DNA from: Marchantia polymorpha subsp. ruderalis | Lineage: Eukaryota > Streptophyta > Marchantiopsida > Marchantiales > Marchantiaceae | Reading direction: 5' to 3' | Length of the DNA stretch: 64,000 nt | NCBI GenBank assembly: GCA_037833965.1 | Contig: AP031351.1 | Location: 7,514,501-7,578,500, forward strand | Part shown: positions 12,501 to 21,500 of the stretch, in pieces | Numbering within the stretch: the stretch's first letter is position 1 | How the letters are laid out: each line of letters starts with the position of its first letter | Notes under the pieces: generated by a model | Databases searched by the model: none | Seen by the model: the letters and a program-made list of their open reading frames with translations, nothing else | Told to the model about the DNA's origin: nothing | Translations under genes and position numbers: made by a program

Positions 12501-15500
12501 GTAGCCTTGGAGCGGAGGGCAGGCTCCAGAGTACTGGCGACTACGGTTTATACTCTATGTCTCTCATGTCGTTTAGTGTGATCATCAGTATTTGTCCAGC
12601 ATAACCTAAAGTTATTTGACACCGAGTCCTGGCTTAGCATTGTAAATATCACAACACTGGGTAGAGAGAGAAGTAGGATGAGATCACTTTGCCAACATGC
12701 ACAAAAATGATATCGGGGGTCCATCGGTTTCTGCACTAATCTTAAATGAACTGAGTGCTAATCTAATTATGTACTATCTCATCTATTCCTTGTACCTTTT
12801 ACTTATGTTTTTGAAGCACTTAATAATGTCGCCTGTGATCTTTATGTAGTGAAGGATACTTCCTGTATTCAAAAGACACAGCTTTTCTTCGAAACGATGG
12901 TGCGACTTCATTGCCTAAAGCTCTTCAAGCACTATATACCGTGGGCAAAACATCATGATAGTCGTTCTCCAGTCCAACTAGGACTCGAAGGACATTTTGA
13001 ATGTCCATTTTGATATATTTAATAGCAAGATCGAGTACATGTATTCGATCTTGCTGTTACATACATAGTAAATGTATAGATCAAGTCCCAAAAACTATGT
13101 CTGACATAAAAAGGTGTGACAATACAATGAGGCACTACTGCGACCAGCAGATTGCAGATTAGATTTAAAGGATGGCACATGTGCGGCAAAAGCTGCAACC
13201 TACTTCACGAAATTTCAACTTGTCCAGTATGGGCAAGTTGCATGAACAAAAACAGCAACATTAGCATCAAGAATTCGTGCCACATACATGCGGCGGACAG
13301 AGAAGTGGGAAAGAATTGTTAACAGGAACCATCAAGGTACCCTGTAAAGTGTATGGAATCGTAGACCCTAATTATATAAGAGGAGTCCAGAGGCTGTGAT
13401 GAACGTGTAACGTGAGAGAGCATCAACCCGATCCAACTCCAAGATCTCAAAAGTGCCCTTAACGAGTCTCTTGTATAAAAGCAAGTATTCACGCCTTAAT
13501 TCTAAATTGAAGGTCACTGCAACTGGAATAAATTTCAGATGAGCTGGATGTGACTATTATGTGAGAAAAAAACACAAGCAGGTGATACGGCGAGCAGTAT
13601 ACACTGTATATCCCTCCTAGCTGGTAGCGATAGGTCACATCAACAAGTCAGGCTTTCGCAAAAAGCTCCTACCAAGACGTTAAAAACTTTCAGGAATTAG
13701 CTAGTTGAACTTCTTTCATTCGGAGTCTGACTAAAATATGTCGCTCTTCAACTCGCACTTTTACCTTCGAAATGTGGAATATCTGAGTGTTCAGAAGTCA
13801 CAAGATATGCAACAGTTGATCAAATAGTAACTACAATTCAAGACACTAGTACCTTTCACTGAGCACATTTGACAAACTCATGTCGCCATCTCCCTCAACC
13901 GAAGTTGCCGCACTGCCTTCCCTCCTCGCATCAAGTTGATCATTTGACTTGTCCGTTGCTACCTCCGCTTCAGGTCCTTGACCAGTTCCTGGTAGTGACT
14001 GCTGACTTCGGGTTCTTGTATCACGGATGATGTCCAAACAAGACTCTCCACCGAGCCCAGTTGGCTTTGCCAGACCTTCACTAGGAGGCCGAAGCAACCT
14101 GCAGACGAATACCTGTTAAATTCGTCGACAGCTGATCAACACAGCAACTCTACTCCACTGAAAGCTAATGATTAGTGACGATGAAGTATCCATTTGGATT
14201 TAGTCCTGACAACTGTAAAGGATGAAAGAAAATGTGATCAACAAGATAGTTTAGCAGAGCCCCGGATTATCTCCTGTGGAATACGATTAAATCTAAAGTA
14301 CTGTAAACAGAAAAAGAAACCAAAGGAAAAAAAGGTTATTGACGGATATCTGCTAGAAGGGTATTATACCTCGCAGCAGATATTAGGACCGGAGATAACG
14401 TCGTATAGACTGTTCACATAAAAGTTTGAGTATTCTATGTTGCATCTGTATTTATATACAAAAAATACTATATCCTCGTAGAACTACTCTTGATGTATCC
14501 ACAATTTGAAAAAGAAAGATCATCAATGGGCTTGTTTTGATACCCCTTATGGCGGACACCAGCAAAAGAGATCACGCTCAATTCAACCCGGACGTATAAG
14601 CGATAAAATGTCCATTCTAAATAAGGGCCTTCGCAGATAAAAAATTTCGACCGAAGGACAGTTTCATGTAGCTAAGGAGACTGAAAGGTGCCGGTATACA
14701 GAAAAGATCCTGTGGAATAAAGTGTAAAAACTAAAACCCTTGAGCTTGTTGTAACACAGGCCCCAATTAATTTACAAAACAAAACCTGGAAAGAGAAAGT
14801 GAATAGGCGGAAGGTACAGGAGGCGTTTAAGCAGTCATGATATACAAATGAGGAAACAAAATGAAAAAGATAATACAAACAGAAAACCCCACAGTGGATG
14901 TGGAGGGCGTTTCTTATTCACAAAAACCACACGATACATCAACCGACAAGTTTCAACACCAGTCATGGATAAGCTCATTTCTGTACAGCATTGCTTCTAA
15001 ACCGTATAATGATTCACAAATGCTAAAACAGTTTGAATCACGGGGATACAAACCAGGAGAATAAATCACAGCTTTGGCCACAATCATACCTCACATAACC
15101 TCTAACCCGTTTCTATTATGTTTTTCAAACCGATGAGAATCTACGTACGTGGTATCAAGGACGCAAAAAAATCATGTTTGACAAAAGAGTGACTTGATAT
15201 GCACGTACAGTTTGAGCGTAAGAATGATAGGATCGAATCACCATATTGTGCATTTTCGATATACCAATGGAGCTATTCTATTGTCTATGACTTTCCCATA
15301 AACTGAGTGACCACAAAAACGAGCTCAGCTGAGGTACCCTTTAACTTCACTGGACTAACAAGTTAACATAAGCATATTTTTTCACAATTATCTATATGGT
15401 TCTAAAAATACTTCTTCAGAGGGATTCAGCCAATCAATCTTTCAATATCAACAGCTTTAAAATAATGTTATGGGCAAAGATGGAACCACCATAAACTCCG

Positions 15501-18500
15501 AGAGCCATGTGAGTGGATACCTTGATTCTCTATCTTCAACACTATCTTCCGAGACCTGCACAAACCAGAACGACGATAAAAAAACACCTCATAAATAATG
15601 GACCAATTTTCAAGAGTCCAAGTTTATATACAATGTTCTCTACGTCTTCAACAACACACTTTAAGGTCCACGCTATTTAGTTACAGACAGCTCTAGGTCA
15701 ACGCGACTCCCAGCTTCATAACTGACTGTTAAGTCTGTGGTCTCTAGCTATAAAATTTACCCTGAGAGAGAATATAAATACTGTAAGTACGAATCTGTAC
15801 AACATGAAAAGTAGCAAATAACCGTGCTCAACACCAGTTCTACACTGGTCACCGATCGGGACGAAAAGAGCTATATCTAAAGAGCTCTAAAATTGTTAAG
15901 AAAGAGAACAAGAGCCCTTCTAGGATACGCAGTAGAAACTATTCAAGTGGAAAAGATTAACGTATCTCAAATGAAAAACAAATTGAAGTGAATGGTTTAT
16001 TGTCAGTGTGTCAGTCCAAACTTTATGAGACGATCAGGTTGCCATGTTCTGTAAAAAAGGAGAACACATTTACAAATTCATTCGAGTAGTGTCCGTGTTT
16101 CCTCTTCCTGTGCAGATGCATTTATAGAGAAGACATGACGAAAAACCGAGTTTTACGAAACATCAGGAGTCGAACTCATCAAATTGAAAGTGTAGACCTT
16201 GTAGCATCAAATTCCTACAAGTGTACGTTGCACTAACCGATCGGAAACGGCTAGCCTTCAGCTCACGTGGGTCTGCCTGTTAGTTTTTTTCCTACTATCT
16301 TTTTCCCTGGCAGCCACCAGCAAGCTAGGCGCCTGCTTTATAATCCGATAAAACTAGTGAACAGACTAGAACAGTGAAAGACCCTTCGTTGGAAATAAAG
16401 AAGAAAGCAGTTTAGTTGACCCCAAGAGATCATGGGGTATCGGTGTTCCTCATCATATTCGTAGATATCCTTAGTTTCCTCCGTGCTGCATAGGCTTCGA
16501 AGTGGCGGGAGATATGCCGTAATATTGATCACCTTACACATTTTCACGCTACCAGCGTATCTCATTGCACACAAAAGCATGGGCTGCCTCCGCACAAGGA
16601 GCATAAGTACAAGACAAAATCGGTGGTAATTAGAATATATGTATAGATGGCGCGCGGAAGATGGGCTCGCTCAGTTTACAGCCTATGTGGTAAGCCCCAT
16701 TCACATAACTGTGTCATAGCGAGACCAAGTACAGGTACTCAGAAAGAGCCTTGGGGGTGCGACTGACATTAAAATGATTGCAGTACACTGAAGTCTTAAC
16801 TGAAGTTCCACAACGGTGACAGTGAATGTAAAATAGAACGTAAAGTAATAGGTGTGGACTCACGGGAATGAAACTGTAACCAAAAACATCGGTCCACTCC
16901 ACGAGCAACAGAGAACTGTACCCATGCAAATAAGAAGCTGGAAGCAAAATGGTACAACGGACCCCAGGTCCATGTACAGCAAACACAAACCGAGCGCGCA
17001 AGAAAGTCGACATCTCAGTGTGGGACGACTTGCGTTGATCAAAAGACGTAGAATGATGGCAGTCGATCTGCAGCGTGAATCCTTGACTGAGAGAACCTAA
17101 AATAAACATCCAATCCCGGGCTACTTGTCTACACATCCATCAGGCTCGCCCATCTATCACAAACACCACTCCCAGAAACTCATCGCAGGTACCTGCAAAC
17201 CTACGAGGCGAAGAAAAATACCAAGGGTGACTTCCGTAGCCTAAAGCGAATGTTGTTAGAATGCAGATCCCTTCAAGAGGTGCGATCCGTGTTCCTCTCG
17301 CAGCTTTTGGTCCTAGCCGGATTGGGTTTAAGTACCCAATCCGGCTAAACCCAATCCGGTACTTAAACCCAATCCGGGACACCTGTGTTTCATCCATCAA
17401 TCAAGCTTCAATCCTTCTTCAACTGTGACTGATCTCTCACCCTCAATTGCTCATCTAATCTTACAAATGTGAACGTTCCTCGACTACAAACTCCTGAAAC
17501 TCAACATCATATACCCTTCCACTGCAGAACTGTATGTGAAGTGCTCGTATCCTTCTATGAAATAAATCCGTCCCACGTCACCAGCCGAAGAAATGTGAAC
17601 TGTGCTGTAAGCTCCTTTCTTCAATGTCCACTTCTACAATCGTTTACTTCCCCGTGTATCAGAAATTTGCCAGGTTTCGGTTCTTCTCATGAAAACTGTA
17701 TTCTTTCCATCAATTTGGTCAGGTGGAACGTGGTTCAGGTATGGTTTCTTTGGCATGTCTCGATCTGATAAATAGAGGACAGGGCGATGCTAACTAGTGG
17801 CCAAGAACACCAGGTCACTCAGTTATCTCTGCGTACCGCTTGAAATAAGAGGTACGTAGAGATAACCGAACGAACCAAGTGCTAGTGTGGATCCTGTCAA
17901 TGCTAAATGGGAATCCACCACTCCCAGAAACTCATCGCAGGCGGCGGTACCAATGGTGGCTTCCGGAGCTCAACGCGAACGTGAACGTTCCTCGACTACA
18001 AACTCCTGAAACTCAACATTATATAGCCTTCCACTGCAAAGGTTGTTTATCTCTACGTACGGCTTGAAATTCGCGGTACACAGAGATAACCGAGTGAATG
18101 AAGAGCTAGTGTAGTGTCCGTACAAAATGGGAATCAAGAGACTATAATTAGCGAAGAAAATGATCAATTGCATCAACTAGCTCTCGCCATTTCCAAGACC
18201 TCATCAAGCCCCTAAGGCACTAGTGTCAATGAGCATGAGAATTACGCTCAGGTTCTAACTAGAAGAATCCCGTGAGATTTCGGTTGAGCTGATGAAGATC
18301 CATGTCTCCGAGGAAAACCCATATCTCCGTTGAAAAGCACATGGAAATGCGATTCCCTATATTAAAAGACCTTGGCTTCCGTCACGATTGCTGCTCATCC
18401 AAGAAGATGAGTAACTTAGGGATTCCTCATTAACTCTATCACGACATCTGCAAGCGCAAGTGGAAGCGTAACTTGGTCCTCTGGATCCAAATTTTTATCC

Positions 18501-21500
18501 GTATTCACTCATACCAACAAGCGTAACTTGGAGCTCTCGAACCAAAGTGAATCCGTAATCACTCATACCAACTCTCTGTATGTGAGGTATTCCCGTTCAC
18601 GCGCCATAAAAAAGGCATCACATCTCTGATGTCATTGTGCGTACCTATCCTCTGGATCCCATACTGGAATGAGTCAAGTGGATCCGTTCTGGATCTAGAG
18701 TAGTACCACAGTCACACGTGAGCAATGAGCAATGAAGAAGTGTAGAGAGGTGGACCAAACCCAAACAAAAACTCATTGCTGTTATAAAAGTAAGTGGTGA
18801 GAAAATTTAGAAACGGATCAATTCTAAAATGGTTGGAATAGATCGAGACACCGAACCCAGAGAGCGAACGTTTGAGGCAAAGAGCAAGCGGAAACATGCA
18901 GTACAAAAGTATCATTTTAGACATACTTTACAGTAAATATTGTGTACAACAGTCTACATGAAATACACAAGGAGATTGACAATGCAAGCGGGACGTAATA
19001 GTGTATGGAAACAAGCGAGGGAAAAGGCAGTAGGTAAAACGAAGTGAGTGAGGAAGAAGTGAGATGAAAGACGGAAATAGAAGGTAGAGGGCAAAAAGAG
19101 TGGACGTTCTTGAAATGGCACGAGTCCATCCACAATTACTCAAGACCATTAGAATCTAGGAGACCAGATCATTAATTGCAAAATGCTCCGTCAAGGAGGT
19201 GTATTCTTATGACTAGTAAAGTTGTAACTCAGGTTAGAGAATCGTTTAAGTGTGAAGAAACTCTGAATTTCCAGGCTTGAAGTTACCTGGCAAGTTAAAG
19301 AAAGTCTGAATTGAGAACGGTTTAGCAAATACTCATAAGATCTGAAACGTCTGTCAAAAAGAGAAGGGCTGTGGTTATTACACTTGATTTGTTATCACTA
19401 CCCTTAAACTTGGTACACCTACTTCTGACTCAAAATTAAATGATTGTGATCACTTCGTATCATGATGTACGAGGCCACAAACTTTGAGTTGTTGGGTCAA
19501 GCTCCATTTAACAGTAAAATCGAGCACAACTATTCCATAAACGATAACGAGAGCAGGGAAAGTGAATAAGTATAAGAGTTTCACTAGGCAGATAAGAATG
19601 CTTGTAAGAAATGCGCGAAGAAGAATATACATGATCAGACCATGGATTAGATTTGACTTGCATCGGACCTGGCATACTGGGCGGTCTTTTGTCTTGTCAG
19701 ATTGATACAATGCAGGAGCACTAATTTTTGTTCTCTCAATAGAGTTTCTAGTCATCGGCTTCGAAATATCACGGTCTTCCTTCTCTTCGTTGCGTCCCAC
19801 GTCCATATTTTCGGCGACCTTAGCTTCTTCACTCACCCCAATCAGCTGGTTACGGTCATCTTCAGTAGGACCCGAACCCCGCTTCTCCTTCCTGCTGTTG
19901 TCATTTTCTTCAATCCCATTGGGATGGTCTACCGCTTCGATACCGAATATGCCAGTCTTCTTCTTCTTCTTCTTCTTCCTTGAAGCCCTAGTGCTCTCAC
20001 CGTCTAAACCTCCGTCCCTGCTGTTGTCATTTTTTTCAAGTGTTTTCTGAGTTTCTTCTAACAAATTCCTGTCATCAATCAAAGCCATCCCATCGGGATG
20101 GTCTACCGCTTCGATACCGAATATGCCAGTCTTCTTCTTCTTCTTCTTCCTTGAAGCCCTAGTGCTCTCACCGTCTAAACCTCCATCAATGCTATTGTCA
20201 TTCTCTTCGGGTATTTTCTGAGTTTCTTCGGACAAATTCCTGTCATCAATCAAAGCCATCTCATTGGGATGGTCTACCGCTTCGATACCGAGTATGCCAG
20301 TCTTCTTCTTCTTCTTCTTCTTCTTCCTTGAAGCCCTAGTGCTCTCACCGTCTAAACCTCCATCCCTACTGATGTCATCAATGACTTGTGAGCCTGCACC
20401 TGCTTGTCCACCTACTCCATACTTCTCAGAGGCCATTGTTTTGTCACCAGCCTGGTGACTTTCTCCCGCTAAATGCGCAAGTGAGTGAACAATCGCCCTG
20501 CTTTCATCCTCGTCAACTGATGCTTGTTGCCCTGCGACTGTGTCCTTATCAGCCTTCTTGGTAGAAGCTACAGACTTCTCAACTTTGCCGTCAATGGACG
20601 AGCCTCTACATTTTGTTCTTGGAATACTTAACTCCTCGGACTGCAAAAGAGGAACCAACGTCGAATCATCTTCTCGGGGGCAGTCCTTTCCCGTGTCCAC
20701 ACCAGGATTCTTACTTCCTGCTTTCGAGACACAGAAAACTTCAGCGGGAACACTTAGGGAAGGCTTTGAGGGAGAAATTTCTCGCAGTTTCTCTGCACTT
20801 CTGGTCGTTCTCCTCTCAGATAACTTCTCGGCAGTTTCAAGGTCTGCATCTTTGTTTTCTGTGAGTTTCATAGTTACTGTTAATTTGTCCAACTTCTTAG
20901 CCGTATCTTTACCTTTACGGGGTGTTGATGACATATCCGACTCCTTGCTTGCATGATTGTCTAAATGTGCAGAAGAGATCACTTCTGTCTCAATATTGAC
21001 GGGTACTCTATGATCAGATCTCTTCGCTTTCTTTTTGAAATGGAGCACTTTCTCTGAGTTTGAAGTTTCCTCAACTCCCGAAGCTGCTGTCACGACTTCA
21101 TTGTCCACAAGCAACCGTCCGACTGCGTCTGTTTCTTTGGGCAAAATTCTACTGGCCGTTCGAAGTCGCCTCCCAACGTTACCCTGAATAATTATCTCTC
21201 TCATTAATCCATCATCTCGTGAACGTGACTCTGGTCTCTCTCTTAACGTAAGCTTCCTGTCTAAAGCTCTCTGAGCTTGCTCCAGTTCTCGGTATCTCCG
21301 TTTCCTACTCTCTTCATCGTCATATTCAGTAGTCTCCTTGCTGTCCCTCCCTTTCTTCTTCTTTGTCTCTTTCGGATAGTCTCGCTGCTCCTTGTCAGTT
21401 ATGTCAACTGTAGCTCCATTCTTGACTGGGCTTTGCTTCACTAAGTGTCGCTTCTTCCCTGTGTCCGGTGCTTTTGCACGTACACCTTCTCCGTCGTCGA

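Larger units (their letters stand above)
17163..18090. repeat. Duplicated block, second copy shortened
   Basis: A 22-base run (CACTCCCAGAAACTCATCGC core) occurs near 17,167 and again near 17,921. The stretch beginning GAACGTTCCTCGACTACAA occurs near 17,471 and again near 17,983. The two segments are about 300 bp apart in the first copy but only about 60 bp apart in the second, so the second copy has lost its middle. Each neighbourhood also carries a related hairpin. Confidence 0.65.
14099..19668. other. 5.6-kb gap with repeats, possibly hidden exons or gene boundary
   Basis: Separates the poly-lysine exon from the linker exon. It contains a perfect 20-bp inverted repeat near 17.35 kb, a duplicated block (17.16-18.09 kb) with paired hairpins, and a roughly 55-bp tandem duplication at 18.46-18.57 kb. 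A short minus-strand acidic frame at about 16,420-16,490 (EETKDIYEYDEEHRYP) has a possible acceptor but is not convincing. If two genes are present, the terminator and promoter would be here. Confidence 0.35.

Noticed and set aside
16714-17136. 140-codon minus-strand frame as a gene
   Set aside because: Composition is unlike the confirmed exons, the overlapping + frame is also open, and no domain is recognisable.
19702-20956. Several + strand open frames rich in F, L and S
   Set aside because: Mirror images of the lysine/glutamate-rich exon on the minus strand; the poly-phenylalanine runs are the complement of AAG repeats.
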